Source: a virus. Taken from it: a DNA stretch of 64,000 nucleotides. The position numbers and the translations under genes were made by a program. Positions 5,299 through 13,130 of the stretch are shown piece after piece (the stretch's first letter is position 1; every line of letters begins with the position of its first letter). The stretch lies in the IMG/VR virus record IMGVR_UViG_3300032315_000774, positions 62,001 through 126,000 of that record; one strand, given 5' to 3'. Under the pieces are notes generated by a model, which saw only the letters and a list, made by a program, of their open reading frames with translations, had not been told where the DNA came from and searched no databases.

Positions 5299-5618
5299 AA
5301 GTCTTCCAAACGCGGGGCGCGAACGCCAGGCTTGAGCCTCACGTGGGAGATAGGCATCCCAGGCCGCAGACGTTCGACCTCGGCGAGGTTCGAGTCGTAC
5401 ATGGACCACGTGAACAGACGCTTGAGTCGATGCGTCGGCCATGTCTCCGTGCGACCGTTGAGACGCACCGTCGCCATCAGCATCGAGCCTTCGGTCCGCG
5501 TGATGTTCACGATCTCGACCACCGTCTCGTTCAGCGTCGTCATCCGTGTGTTGCCCATCTTCTGCTTGAAGCGACGGAAGAGACGGTGACCTGCGCGGAG
5601 CTTGTTGGGGTCGATCAT
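5295..5618 (-). CDS. Hypothetical protein, 107 aa, paralogue of downstream gene
   Basis: Small basic protein that shares its framework with the following gene (conserved LFTWS core, N-terminal P-x-x-hydrophobic-R-x-G-x-x-LF motif), pointing to a tandem duplication. ATG overlaps the preceding stop (ATGA). Function unknown; a DNA- or RNA-binding role is only a guess from charge and small size. Confidence 0.75.
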   Translation of the reverse strand: MIDPNKLRAGHRLFRRFKQKMGNTRMTTLNETVVEIVNITRTEGSMLMATVRLNGRTETWPTHRLKRLFTWSMYDSNLAEVERLRPGMPISHVRLKPGVRAPRLEDL

Positions 5619-6010
5619 GACTTCCTTCTCTGACGACGCAGGAGCTGCGCGTACAGCATACGCCAGCGCGTGACACCTTGCTCGTCGTTCTGACGTCTCC
5701 GGGCCAAGCGGTCCACCAGCGATGCAAACTCGACGTTGTGCGTGCCGTCGAAGCAGCTGCTCAACACTTCAGGCAACGCACCGAGGTCGAACGAACAGCC
5801 GTGTTCGGACGCGAACTCGGCCATCGCTTCCGCGCACGCAGCGCACCCGCGCTCGTACTGTGCGTCCTTGGCGTCGAGCCAGAAGCTATGCTTGTAGCGG
5901 TCGCCAGGCTTGATCTTGGTCCCGCACCCCGCACACGTGTACGTCTTCCGCGCGACCTGCCAGCGCTCGCGTACAAAGCTCGAAGGGTTGTCGACGTCGA
6001 TGCTACACAT
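5615..6010 (-). CDS. Small zinc-finger-like protein, 131 aa
   Basis: Contains CAGC near residues 26-29 and CAAC near 56-59, the spacing of a treble-clef or zinc-ribbon site, with GDRY between them as often seen in phage zinc-knuckle proteins. C-terminal part is basic (RRQRRKS). Overlaps the preceding HAD gene by a few bases. Probably nucleic-acid or protein binding; not identified further. Confidence 0.75.
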   Translation of the reverse strand: MCSIDVDNPSSFVRERWQVARKTYTCAGCGTKIKPGDRYKHSFWLDAKDAQYERGCAACAEAMAEFASEHGCSFDLGALPEVLSSCFDGTHNVEFASLVDRLARRRQNDEQGVTRWRMLYAQLLRRQRRKS

Positions 6011-6620
6011 CGCTGAGATACCTCACGGACCTCACGAGCGTTTCGTCGTCTGCATGAAAGATGTTTTCAAGATGCAGTTCGTCGGACTGAGCCATGTTCA
6101 GCGGGCGCATCGGCACCCAGACATTGGCGGAAGGCTGCGCGCGCTTGAAGCTCAGAGCGACATCGGCGTAGTCGTCGATGAAGACGTCCGCTCGAATGAG
6201 CGACTTGATCGGAAGACCGCCTCGACCGACGTGCGTCGTGAAGATGAGACCCACTTCCGCGCGGAAGCCTTGCGTGTGCAGCCACTGTCGCTTGGCGTCG
6301 ACACACGCTCCGATCTTGCCGTTGATCGACCATGGCGACGTCACGACGACGATGTTGAGCTTGTCCTGCTTCGCGACGAGTGCAGACGCCAGCGGCAGCG
6401 GGTGAAGCTGCGTCCACGTAGAGGATGTGTTCCACAACTTGCGGATGAACCTGACCACTGGATCTGGTGTCGTCGGGTCATGCAAGAAGCCGTGCGAGCG
6501 GATCTGATCGAAGTCGAACGCGCGCACCACAGCATCATCGCTCAGCGCTGCTTGGCCACGTGTGTAGCCCATCAGGTCGGCAAGAACGCCGTCCATGTCG
6601 ACGGCAACAGTGATCTTCAT
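6003..6620 (-). CDS. 5'(3')-deoxyribonucleotidase-like HAD phosphatase
   Basis: A 205-residue HAD-superfamily protein. Motif I is VDMDGVLAD (Asp 8 nucleophile, Asp 10), motif II is VVVTSPW, a Lys lies before motif IV, and motif IV is VFIDD with paired Asp near 160. This arrangement and size match the family of 5'(3')-deoxyribonucleotidases, which dephosphorylate deoxynucleoside monophosphates and are common in large phages for balancing nucleotide pools. I chose the ATG at 6620 because it puts motif I at the N terminus as in the family; the longer upstream extension is arginine-rich and lies over the neighbouring gene. Confidence 0.85.
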   Translation of the reverse strand: MKITVAVDMDGVLADLMGYTRGQAALSDDAVVRAFDFDQIRSHGFLHDPTTPDPVVRFIRKLWNTSSTWTQLHPLPLASALVAKQDKLNIVVVTSPWSINGKIGACVDAKRQWLHTQGFRAEVGLIFTTHVGRGGLPIKSLIRADVFIDDYADVALSFKRAQPSANVWVPMRPLNMAQSDELHLENIFHADDETLVRSVRYLSDV

Positions 6621-6634
6621 GCGCCAGCTACACC

Positions 6635-6880
6635 TCAACCGAGGGCGCTTGGCAAGCGAACGACGTTCGACCAACGCGCCATCATCGACCACTGATCAAC
6701 ATGTGCGATGGATAGTTCTGGAAACTTGGAAATAGGTGGGAACCTCTGTTCGAGGAACGCTCCCCGCAAGCGTCTGGGCATACGCTCTACGAGCCGGACG
6801 CATTCACGATCAGAGAACGTCACAAAGCCCCGAAGCGCGAGTTGCTTCAGCGCGGCGAAACACCTCTCTTCGTACGACAT
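6635..6880 (-). CDS. Hypothetical protein, 81 aa
   Basis: Small protein starting MSYEERCFAALKQLALRG. The N-terminal 40 residues look helical and could form a winged-helix-like unit (LALRGFVTFSDRECVRLV), but no family is certain. The start at 6880 lies just inside the end of the preceding gene, in keeping with coupled translation. Located in the regulatory-looking cluster. Confidence 0.65.
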   Translation of the reverse strand: MSYEERCFAALKQLALRGFVTFSDRECVRLVERMPRRLRGAFLEQRFPPISKFPELSIAHVDQWSMMARWSNVVRLPSALG

Positions 6881-6885
6881 GGCTC

Positions 6886-7227
6886 TTATTGTGGCTGACG
6901 TTCGAGGGCAGTCCAGCGGATGTTGCGGTGGCGCATGTTGCCGGAGAACACGTCGACCGAACCGTCGGTGTTGACGGCACGAACGAAGCCTTGGGCACCG
7001 TTGCGCAAGAAGTGGACGTGGTCGCCCACCTGCAGCGCCCGCTCGCTCGTGACGTCTGCATACTGCTGCTCCGTCAACAGCAAACCGCGTGCAGTGAGCT
7101 TCTGTGCCACTGCAGTCACCCACTTCGCACGTTGCGTCGGGTCCAAGGGACTGCTCGCGACGCGCTCCTGCAACGACTTCAAGGTCGTGTAGCCTTCTTC
7201 CAGAGTGCTTCCAAGATGGTCGGACAT
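6886..7227 (-). CDS. Hypothetical protein with C-terminal SH3/KOW-like segment, 113 aa
   Basis: The N-terminal half is helical (GSTLEEGYTTLKSLQERV). The C-terminal half, VGDHVHFLRNGAQGFVRAV followed by GSVDVFSG, has the small beta-barrel signature of KOW/SH3-like domains often found in phage nucleic-acid or translation-associated proteins. The MSD start at 7227 is preferred over a Met three codons upstream. Function unknown. Confidence 0.7.
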   Translation of the reverse strand: MSDHLGSTLEEGYTTLKSLQERVASSPLDPTQRAKWVTAVAQKLTARGLLLTEQQYADVTSERALQVGDHVHFLRNGAQGFVRAVNTDGSVDVFSGNMRHRNIRWTALERQPQ

Positions 7228-7340
7228 GCTTCGCACCAGGTCTCTCGTGTGAGGAGGTCTTCGTAGATCAGCCGCTCGATGGGGTGGAGCTTGCTGACGT
7301 TGGCTCCGACATCTCGAAGTCGCAGCGCGTGCAGTTCCAC
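7179..7340 (-). CDS. Small ORF bridging two genes (53 aa) or frameshifted tail of the upstream gene
   Basis: From a GTG at 7340 this frame encodes a protein-like sequence (VSKLHPIERLIYEDLLTRE, then WCEACPTILEALWKK) with a CxxC pair. It overlaps the C terminus of the 84-residue upstream protein by about 70 bases and the start of the downstream gene by about 50. The upstream protein's last 14 residues in its own frame are low-complexity (Ser/Thr/Pro), so a frameshift joining the two is an alternative to a separate gene. Confidence 0.5.
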   Translation of the reverse strand: MELHALRLRDVGANVSKLHPIERLIYEDLLTRETWCEACPTILEALWKKATRP

Positions 7341-7522
7341 CGATCGCGGGTCGGCGTGATCTTGTCGACCATCATCGGCACGACCTTGCCTAGATGTCCT
7401 CGGTTCGTGATGCCGTTCGCTGTCTTGATCGCGCATCGCGCACAGCCTTTGGCGTTGTCAGGGACGTCCAGCATCAGCGGGACGCCTGATGCGTCGACGA
7501 GAAACGGATGTGGTACTCTCAT
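7268..7522 (-). CDS. Small four-cysteine zinc-binding protein, 84 aa
   Basis: Contains CARC near residues 27-30 and CTRC near 64-67, a likely zinc ribbon spanning most of the protein. The end (MSEPTSASSTPSSG) looks like out-of-frame translation, because a neighbouring frame over the same bases reads as good protein. The true product may therefore end differently. Overlaps the preceding gene by about 65 bases. Confidence 0.6.
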   Translation of the reverse strand: MRVPHPFLVDASGVPLMLDVPDNAKGCARCAIKTANGITNRGHLGKVVPMMVDKITPTRDRWNCTRCDFEMSEPTSASSTPSSG

Positions 7523-7709
7523 TCTTCTCCTCTCGCCGGAGCAACATGTCGATGGCCCGGCGTGCTTCGTCCGTGGAGCGTCGTGCGGCGGTCAGCTCGT
7601 CGCTCGCCGTGAACACAGATCCCTGAAGGAACGGGTTCGCAGCGTCGAGACGCGCAAGCGCTTCACGTAGCGCGATCAAGGCGTCGATCGGCGATGACAC
7701 TCGTGACAT
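7458..7709 (-). CDS. Hypothetical protein, 83 aa
   Basis: Short, probably helical protein (IDALIALREALARLDAANPF, later DEARRAIDMLLRREEK) likely to form a coiled coil. Its basic C terminus overlaps the next gene. No recognised family. Confidence 0.6.
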   Translation of the reverse strand: MSRVSSPIDALIALREALARLDAANPFLQGSVFTASDELTAARRSTDEARRAIDMLLRREEKNESTTSVSRRRIRRPADAGRP

Positions 7710-8056
7710 TGTGGCAGTCCCTCAGAGATCCAGTAGCGAGTCGTGCGCCTTCCGCATGTGCAGGCCACGTACAGTGCGCTCTGTGCGTGACACTGACGGA
7801 TGAAGCTCAGCGCATCTCGCATCGGCTCTTGTAGCACGTCAGGCGCAAGCGGAGCCAGCTCTTCGAGCGGTTCGAGCTTGAGCGAGGCTTTCAGCTCGAC
7901 GGCGACAGCGACGCCACGCTCGGTCTTGATGCGCAGCTCCAGCACACGCCCTGTCGGCTCGTCGTAGTGCTCTTTGACGAAGTCGACCTCGCCCGGTCGC
8001 ACACGATCAGGCACGAAGCCACGTTCACGTAGACCTGCGAGGAGAACGGGCAGCAT
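7676..8056 (-). CDS. Hypothetical protein with C-terminal Cys cluster, 126 aa
   Basis: Starts MLPVLLAGLRERGF at 8056; an ATG ten codons upstream is also possible. It has a DFVKEHYDEPTGRVLELRI strand-rich region that resembles small nuclease or PD-(D/E)XK-like cores only loosely (D, later AVELKAS as a possible E-x-K). It ends with CTCG and CHEC, a zinc ribbon. The E-x-K after a D makes a Holliday-junction or restriction-like nuclease conceivable, but this is inference from very little. Confidence 0.65.
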   Translation of the reverse strand: MLPVLLAGLRERGFVPDRVRPGEVDFVKEHYDEPTGRVLELRIKTERGVAVAVELKASLKLEPLEELAPLAPDVLQEPMRDALSFIRQCHAQSALYVACTCGRRTTRYWISEGLPQCHECHRRSTP

Positions 8057-8912
8057 GCGCTTTTCTCTGCGCCGTTCGCATAGCATACACGCGACGTTCG
8101 GAGCAACCGAGCTGTTTGGCGACGTCAACAGCGCGCCCCTTGAAGATGTCGATGTTAGCGCGGGCAGCCGCAAGCGGCGTCCCTGCACGTGCTCTTGGCT
8201 TCGATCCGCGTTCCAAGCGTGCTCGTGCTGCCTTGATCTCCGACGGCTTCTTTCCCAGACGTACCGCCGCTTCTTCAGGCGTGCCTTCGAGGAGATCCGC
8301 GAGATACCGAGACTTGACGCTCGGATGATTCTGGATCTTCAGAAGTGCGCTCGCCACGAGCGTGTGTCCATCTTGACGTGTGATGGACATAGCCGCAGCA
8401 AGCTGCGCGTACGGAACCGTTCCGTAGAGCCACGCATACAGCATGCGAAACTCTCGTGATGTCAGAGTCACGCCATCATGCACGCGGCGCAACGCAGCTT
8501 CGACTTCTTGTTCTTTGAACTGGTCAGGGGCAGGTTCTGGCTCAGGGGCTGCTACGTCGTCTGCTTGGCTCAAAGGCACAAGGTTCTTTGCATATCTCTT
8601 TTCTGCGCGAATGTCGTTGGTGATGACTCCATTGTACCGAGAGAACAAGCGTGTCAGTGGGCTCATCTCATACGCAGGATCGAAGTCTCGAAGCGACTCG
8701 AAGATCAGCGAGTACAGGTGCTCTGGTGTCGTCGAGTTCGCACGCCGCTTCGTCAGCACCATTCGAATGATCATCTTCAGCTCAGGTAGAAGCACGCGCA
8801 AGATCTGCTCGACGTCCTCACCAAAGCGCACTCGACACGCAAGAAGATTCAGCTCGGTCCAGTTCGACCAGCATTGATTCTTGGCAGGACATGTCGAGCA
8901 ATCTTGTCTCAT
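8025..8912 (-). CDS. Sigma-70-like transcription factor, 295 aa
   Basis: The N terminus carries a Cys cluster (CSTCPAKNQC). Residues about 60-115 resemble sigma region 2 (LIFESLRDFDPAYEMSPLTR then LFSRYNGVITNDIRAEKR). Residues about 145-195 resemble region 4 (LTSREFRMLYAWLYGTVPY, AQLAAAMSITRQDGHTLV). A second helix-turn-helix-like segment sits near the C terminus (AVDVAKQLGCSERRVYAMR). It would redirect host RNA polymerase to phage promoters, probably late ones, and lies next to other regulatory genes and downstream of the tail operon. No promoter consensus could be derived from the window. Confidence 0.65.
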   Translation of the reverse strand: MRQDCSTCPAKNQCWSNWTELNLLACRVRFGEDVEQILRVLLPELKMIIRMVLTKRRANSTTPEHLYSLIFESLRDFDPAYEMSPLTRLFSRYNGVITNDIRAEKRYAKNLVPLSQADDVAAPEPEPAPDQFKEQEVEAALRRVHDGVTLTSREFRMLYAWLYGTVPYAQLAAAMSITRQDGHTLVASALLKIQNHPSVKSRYLADLLEGTPEEAAVRLGKKPSEIKAARARLERGSKPRARAGTPLAAARANIDIFKGRAVDVAKQLGCSERRVYAMRTAQRKAHAARSPRRST

Positions 8913-9322
8913 TCGGTCACTCCCAGGAGCTGGTACAACCGCACGACACCTTGCTCAAGGTCGTCGACAGGCAGGGTCGTCAACGAACACCCGACCGCCC
9001 GAAACGCAGCCTCGATCGCCTCCGAACTTGCCAGTCGGCGCCCTTCACGAACGACGTGCACACAGTGAGCGTCCGATCCGAGCAACCGCATGTCCGCGAG
9101 CCGCTGAACGTCTGCTACACTCGTCGGGTTCACATCGACGATTGTCGGCCTCGCCATCAGCACGACGAGTGCGGGCGATGTGATGACGTCGATAGGTGTA
9201 CGCGCACACTCTACACAGATCGACGCCAGCGTCGTCTTGCCGACTTTCGGTGCGCCGATGAGGACGGCACACTGCTCACCGCGTGTCCTCTTCGACTTCG
9301 GGAGCTTGCGAAGTGTGTACAT
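8909..9322 (-). CDS. P-loop NTPase, 137 aa
   Basis: Walker A motif GAPKVGKTT at residues 23-31, followed by a possible Walker B (VVLMARPTIVDVNP, near 60-70). The protein is short for an AAA or RecA-type ATPase and looks like a minimal P-loop domain of the kind used in phage nucleotide kinases or packaging/partition accessories. The ATG at 9322 overlaps the previous stop by one base (TGATG); the longer upstream extension is in shadow of that gene. Role unknown. Confidence 0.75.
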   Translation of the reverse strand: MYTLRKLPKSKRTRGEQCAVLIGAPKVGKTTLASICVECARTPIDVITSPALVVLMARPTIVDVNPTSVADVQRLADMRLLGSDAHCVHVVREGRRLASSEAIEAAFRAVGCSLTTLPVDDLEQGVVRLYQLLGVTE

Positions 9323-9711
9323 CAAGCGAAGCTCCCCACTTCGATTTGATACTTCGGCTCGAACGGCTTGTTCGTGAGCTGGATGTCCTTCACGCGATCG
9401 AACCTGAATGCTTCGATCGCGTTGTCCTTGCGGCAGTAAGCGTAGAGCAGCGGCACGCCGCCTTTGCCTCGGTAGCGGAGTGAGTAGCACTCCATCTCGC
9501 GCCACGTCGGCGTCGTCGCATCTTCTGCCTGGTAGAGGACACGCACTAGGCGAGGCGGATTCGCGCTGACTGCTGTGCGAATGCGGAGCTTCATCTCCGC
9601 TTCGGAGTTCGGTGGACCTTGTTGTGAAGGCACGAGCCCAAGCTCCTGCTTCACACGTTGCTTGACGCGATCGATGAGTCCTTGAGACAACCCGCGAGGA
9701 ATGAGAGGCAT
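9322..9711 (-). CDS. WYL-domain-like protein, 129 aa
   Basis: Residues about 55-125 (LVRVLYQAEDATTPTWREME, then PLLYAYCRKDNAIEAFRFDR and VKDIQLTNKPFEP) match the WYL domain pattern: a Y at the strand start, an aYC core and a R-x-F-x-x-D-R-I/V segment. WYL domains bind nucleic acid or nucleotides and act as regulators. No helix-turn-helix is attached; the N terminus is a short basic helix. Its place between a zinc-ribbon protein and a P-loop protein, near the sigma-like factor, suggests a regulatory role. Confidence 0.65.
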   Translation of the reverse strand: MPLIPRGLSQGLIDRVKQRVKQELGLVPSQQGPPNSEAEMKLRIRTAVSANPPRLVRVLYQAEDATTPTWREMECYSLRYRGKGGVPLLYAYCRKDNAIEAFRFDRVKDIQLTNKPFEPKYQIEVGSFA

Positions 9712-9712
9712 G

Positions 9713-9934
9713 CTATAGCTCCCGTCGTTTGACGACTTGACCCTGCTCTACGATGACGAGGCAAAGGTCGTTCAGCACCTTCCACTTCACGCGGAGCGCA
9801 AGAATGCTCAAGTCAGTAGAGTGCGAGTCGAGAGAGATGGCGCCGTCGAGGCGGACTTCCGCTCTGGGAGACCAGACGAAAGTGCCCTGATGCGCGATGC
9901 GCGAGAGCGAGCTGCGGTCGTGCACGGTCGACAT
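9713..9934 (-). CDS. Small hypothetical protein, 73 aa, overlapping the zinc-ribbon gene
   Basis: From an ATG at 9934 (MSTVHDRSSLSRIAHQGTF) this frame reads as convincing protein (VRLDGAISLDSHSTDLSILA). It overlaps the preceding gene by about 127 bases in a different frame, unusually long here. Either it is a separate overlapping gene or a frameshift fuses it to the zinc ribbon upstream. Confidence 0.5.
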   Translation of the reverse strand: MSTVHDRSSLSRIAHQGTFVWSPRAEVRLDGAISLDSHSTDLSILALRVKWKVLNDLCLVIVEQGQVVKRREL

Positions 9935-10356
9935 TGTACGACGCGATCCTTCTCGGAAGGTCGAACGTACCGTATCCGACCGCACGCACACGTCAACTGG
10001 CATGTGAACTCGGACGTGTCGACACGCCGGTACTCGGCTATGCCATCTCGCCGCACACGCCACACCTCTGTCTGCTCACCGCCTGGCGCGTCTGACCACG
10101 TACCTTGGCGCTGCGCAGACGCAGGCAACGGCAAGCGCACCTTGAAGTGAGGCTTCAGCTTGCGGCCGTGAAGACGTGTCACGAAGAACCAGATCTCCTT
10201 CGCCTTCACGAAGGCATGGCCCTCGACATCTGCAGAAAACGGAAGCTCTGGACAGATCAACCGGATCTGCGTCTTCGTCCACTGCACTTCTTCGAGTGCA
10301 GTGGTGACTTCGTCGGCATGTGCTTGCACAGCACGTGTGAGCACCAGCGGATTCAT
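9808..10356 (-). CDS. Zinc-ribbon protein, 182 aa
   Basis: Residues 1-110 form an unrecognised globular domain. A zinc ribbon follows (CQLTCACG near 118-125 and CRPC near 142-145). After CRPC the frame becomes Ser/Arg/Leu-rich and poorly protein-like, while the next frame looks coding, so the functional product may end or shift frame there. ATGA overlap with the endolysin gene upstream. Confidence 0.6.
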   Translation of the reverse strand: MNPLVLTRAVQAHADEVTTALEEVQWTKTQIRLICPELPFSADVEGHAFVKAKEIWFFVTRLHGRKLKPHFKVRLPLPASAQRQGTWSDAPGGEQTEVWRVRRDGIAEYRRVDTSEFTCQLTCACGRIRYVRPSEKDRVVQCRPCTTAARSRASRIRALSSGLPERKSASTAPSLSTRTLLT

Positions 10357-10991
10357 ACGTACACGATCTGTGCAGTCACGTACGCGAGCATGCGCCGCGC
10401 TTCACTGTCCGACGTCGCACCCCACGCACGGGCGAAGGCATCGAGCCCTGACTTCGAACGTGGCCCGAAGATGCCGTCGATCGCACCACCGTAGAAGCCG
10501 ACCTTCTGCAGCGCGATCTGCGTGTCCGTATCGTTCAGCTTCAGCTGGTCACCGTACAGACGTTGGATGACGTTCTCTGCAGAGCGCTGCCCGTGCTCGT
10601 TCGACCAGTTGAAGTGCCAGTCCTCGAACCCACGTGTCGCGCGGCTGCGAAAGCAGCTCCAACCGGCGTCTTTCAGACGCTGCCACAGCTGCTGATAGGT
10701 CCACTTGTGCCGCGCGAGCGTTGCGTCCACCGCAACGTCGACCGACACGCCGAAGTTGTGACCGCTGTAGCCCGGCTTCTGCACGCCTGTCTTCAGTCGA
10801 CGTGCTTCGCGCGACTGCTCTGCAGTCCGGTAGATGTCCGAGTACACGAGCGGCGTCGAGTCTTCGATGACCTTGAGCGCCGCCCATGCTTCGGGGTGCA
10901 TCCGCAGGAACGACTCCGGCAAGCTGTCACGAACTCCCTTGACGGTGTAGATGCCCGTGAGCGGTGGAATGTGAGTGAGCTTGAGGATCAT
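10353..10991 (-). CDS. Endolysin: M15 peptidase with peptidoglycan-binding tail
   Basis: A 212-residue protein. The metallopeptidase domain (about 1-130) carries the VanY/M15 zinc ligands: H78 and D85 in SGHNFGVSVD and H126 in DWHFNW. This family cleaves D-Ala-D-Ala or L-Ala-D-Glu bonds in the peptide stems of peptidoglycan. Residues 155-192 (LQKVGFYGGAIDGIFGPRSK) are a PG_binding_1-type wall-binding repeat. There is no signal peptide, so export would need a holin. The gene follows the tail-fibre genes directly (ATG overlaps the stop), well away from the holin/spanin-like group at 41.3-40.0 kb. A virion-associated lysin is an alternative. Confidence 0.88.
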   Translation of the reverse strand: MILKLTHIPPLTGIYTVKGVRDSLPESFLRMHPEAWAALKVIEDSTPLVYSDIYRTAEQSREARRLKTGVQKPGYSGHNFGVSVDVAVDATLARHKWTYQQLWQRLKDAGWSCFRSRATRGFEDWHFNWSNEHGQRSAENVIQRLYGDQLKLNDTDTQIALQKVGFYGGAIDGIFGPRSKSGLDAFARAWGATSDSEARRMLAYVTAQIVYV

Positions 10992-13129
10992 GTGTACTCC
11001 TGTACGGTGTAGTTAATGGTCAGCGAGTATGCTTCCCACGCTTGACCGCCACCTGAAGATGAGAGGACCACGATGTAGCCGTAGATCGGGCTGATGACGT
11101 TCCGACCTGGAACGAATCCACCGCCTGTCAGGTTGTTGTCGCCGTTCGCGAATGATGTGTACGTACCCGTAAGGATCGACTCGGCACCACCTGAGCCGAT
11201 CGTTCGGTTCGTGCGATGAATGTTTGCTTGGCTCGATGATCCGCTGACGTTGGCCAAGCTCAGGATGACGCTCGTCAGCACTGCGCCTTGCGGCAGCAAG
11301 ATTGGGATGACCCACGTTCCGCCGTTGGCGTTGTCCTTCTCCACGAAGCCAGCTACTGGATCGACGTGGAACGAAGACCCGCTGCTCGGTACACCCACAC
11401 AGCACGGAACGACCATCGTCTGCGAGCGTCCGACTGCAGAGGTGATGGCGGGTGCCGTCAGCGTTCCGGTCGCCGAGAACATCGTGTACCACGCAGAGTC
11501 TGAGAACGGTGTGATGACCGGGCCACCTGGTGACGGATACACTTCTGCGACGAAGCCTGTGGTCCCGAGCCGCTGGCGTGTAGCGATCAGCGCGATGTTG
11601 TCGAGCACCCACTGAGAACCGTTCCAGTCAGCGTTCGTGACCGTTTCGACGCCGCCATCCGCCCGCATGTACATGCGCGTGCGCATCCCGCCACCGGATG
11701 GCACGCTCGTGTAGATGAGTGATCGCTGGTTGGCTGAGTTGTACGCGAACGTGATGCCTGCGAAGATCGAGTTCAGCTGCGTCAGCGCGAGCTGTGGTGA
11801 GCGCAAGCCGTCGCTCGTCGTCTGCAAGCGATACGACCACGAAGACTGCGCGAACGGGCTCAAGCCTGTGTACGTGCCGACGCCGAACGTGTTGGAGGGG
11901 TTGCTCGACGTGTACACGTACGTTGACTCGTTGCCACCGACATCCGCCTGCCACTGTCCGGAGAGGAGCCACCGCGCATTCACCGTGGTCTCTTCGAAGA
12001 TCTCGCCGCTGATGAGTGCGACGTAGCGACGGATGTACATGTTCGGCGTCTCGGTCTCGGTGACGCTGATCAGCTCACGGACGCTTGCGGTGCTCGCCGC
12101 GCGATAGATGTAGAAACGTGGCGACAGCGAACCTGCGTCACCTTCGAGCGTGGTCCCGACTTCGATGGCGCCACGCGCTCGCACGACGTTCTGCATCGAG
12201 TACAGGTCCGCACCGTGCGGGTTCAGGTCATTCGGTACGCCTGCGACGTTGTTGCCGCTCCGCAGACGGTGCTCGCGATCGACAGACCCTGCGATGCTCG
12301 GCTCTTCACCGTAGACGTCGCTGATCTGCACCGTAATCGCGAGCGGTGCGGCGACCTGCGGCAGAACTTGAGGATTCACGTAGACGGTCATCGTCTGCGC
12401 AGCTGTTCCGGACGGGAGCACGTACGTCCCGCGTGTCGTGATCGTCTGCGCGACGCCTGGAGAGTCAGTGGGTGCTTCGTACGTGAGCGTGGTGCCGTTC
12501 CATGTCAGGGTCGCATCACCGGACAGCGTGTTGCTCGTGATGTTCAGAACGCTGAGACCTGGGAGCAGGGTCAAGTCGTCGAGGCGAACGCCCAACGTGC
12601 TCAGCGGCGGACCGATCGTCTGGATGTTGCTGCTCGTGATCGGTGCACCTTGCCCAGGAGCCGTCACCGTGCCGAGCAAGATCATGCGGTCACGTGCGGG
12701 CGCCGTCATGTCCGACGATGACGTCGGCAAGAACGTGTACTCGGTCAGCGTCATGATCGCGAGGACACTGACGCCGAGTGCACGCGTAGGCTCTGGGTTG
12801 CCACCGACAGCCGACGCCCGGGGCACGAAGTCTTGCTCCGTGTACACGGCGTACACGTAGTTCACGAACCCTTCGGCGTAGTTCACGAGCGCCTTACCGC
12901 TCTGCGCAGGCAGCTCGATCAGTTCACCGTTCGGCGTGCGTCCACGACACGCCGAGACGTTGATCAGAGTCGGGTTCGTTGCGGGTGTGATGATGCCACC
13001 CGAGATGATGCCCGCGCTACCGATGTCGACGTAGACATCTTTGATCGCTTGTGACTTCGAGTCTTCTGTGAAGGTCAGCGTCTGTTCATCGACGACGACG
13101 TTGTTCGGGTAGAGTGAACGATCGACCAT
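10988..13129 (-). CDS. Tail fibre / baseplate-appendage protein, 713 aa
   Basis: Beta-rich, low-charge protein starting MVDRSLYPNNVVVDEQTLTF. The N-terminal 250 residues resemble the baseplate-attachment region of contractile-tail fibres (ISGGIITPATNP, CRGRTPNGELIELPA). The rest is Ser/Thr/Gly-rich, as in receptor-binding fibres. It is the last structural gene before the endolysin. The ATG at 13129, two bases from the preceding stop, is chosen over an upstream Met that lies in shadow. Confidence 0.7.
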   Translation of the reverse strand: MVDRSLYPNNVVVDEQTLTFTEDSKSQAIKDVYVDIGSAGIISGGIITPATNPTLINVSACRGRTPNGELIELPAQSGKALVNYAEGFVNYVYAVYTEQDFVPRASAVGGNPEPTRALGVSVLAIMTLTEYTFLPTSSSDMTAPARDRMILLGTVTAPGQGAPITSSNIQTIGPPLSTLGVRLDDLTLLPGLSVLNITSNTLSGDATLTWNGTTLTYEAPTDSPGVAQTITTRGTYVLPSGTAAQTMTVYVNPQVLPQVAAPLAITVQISDVYGEEPSIAGSVDREHRLRSGNNVAGVPNDLNPHGADLYSMQNVVRARGAIEVGTTLEGDAGSLSPRFYIYRAASTASVRELISVTETETPNMYIRRYVALISGEIFEETTVNARWLLSGQWQADVGGNESTYVYTSSNPSNTFGVGTYTGLSPFAQSSWSYRLQTTSDGLRSPQLALTQLNSIFAGITFAYNSANQRSLIYTSVPSGGGMRTRMYMRADGGVETVTNADWNGSQWVLDNIALIATRQRLGTTGFVAEVYPSPGGPVITPFSDSAWYTMFSATGTLTAPAITSAVGRSQTMVVPCCVGVPSSGSSFHVDPVAGFVEKDNANGGTWVIPILLPQGAVLTSVILSLANVSGSSSQANIHRTNRTIGSGGAESILTGTYTSFANGDNNLTGGGFVPGRNVISPIYGYIVVLSSSGGGQAWEAYSLTINYTVQEYT

Positions 13130-13130
13130 T

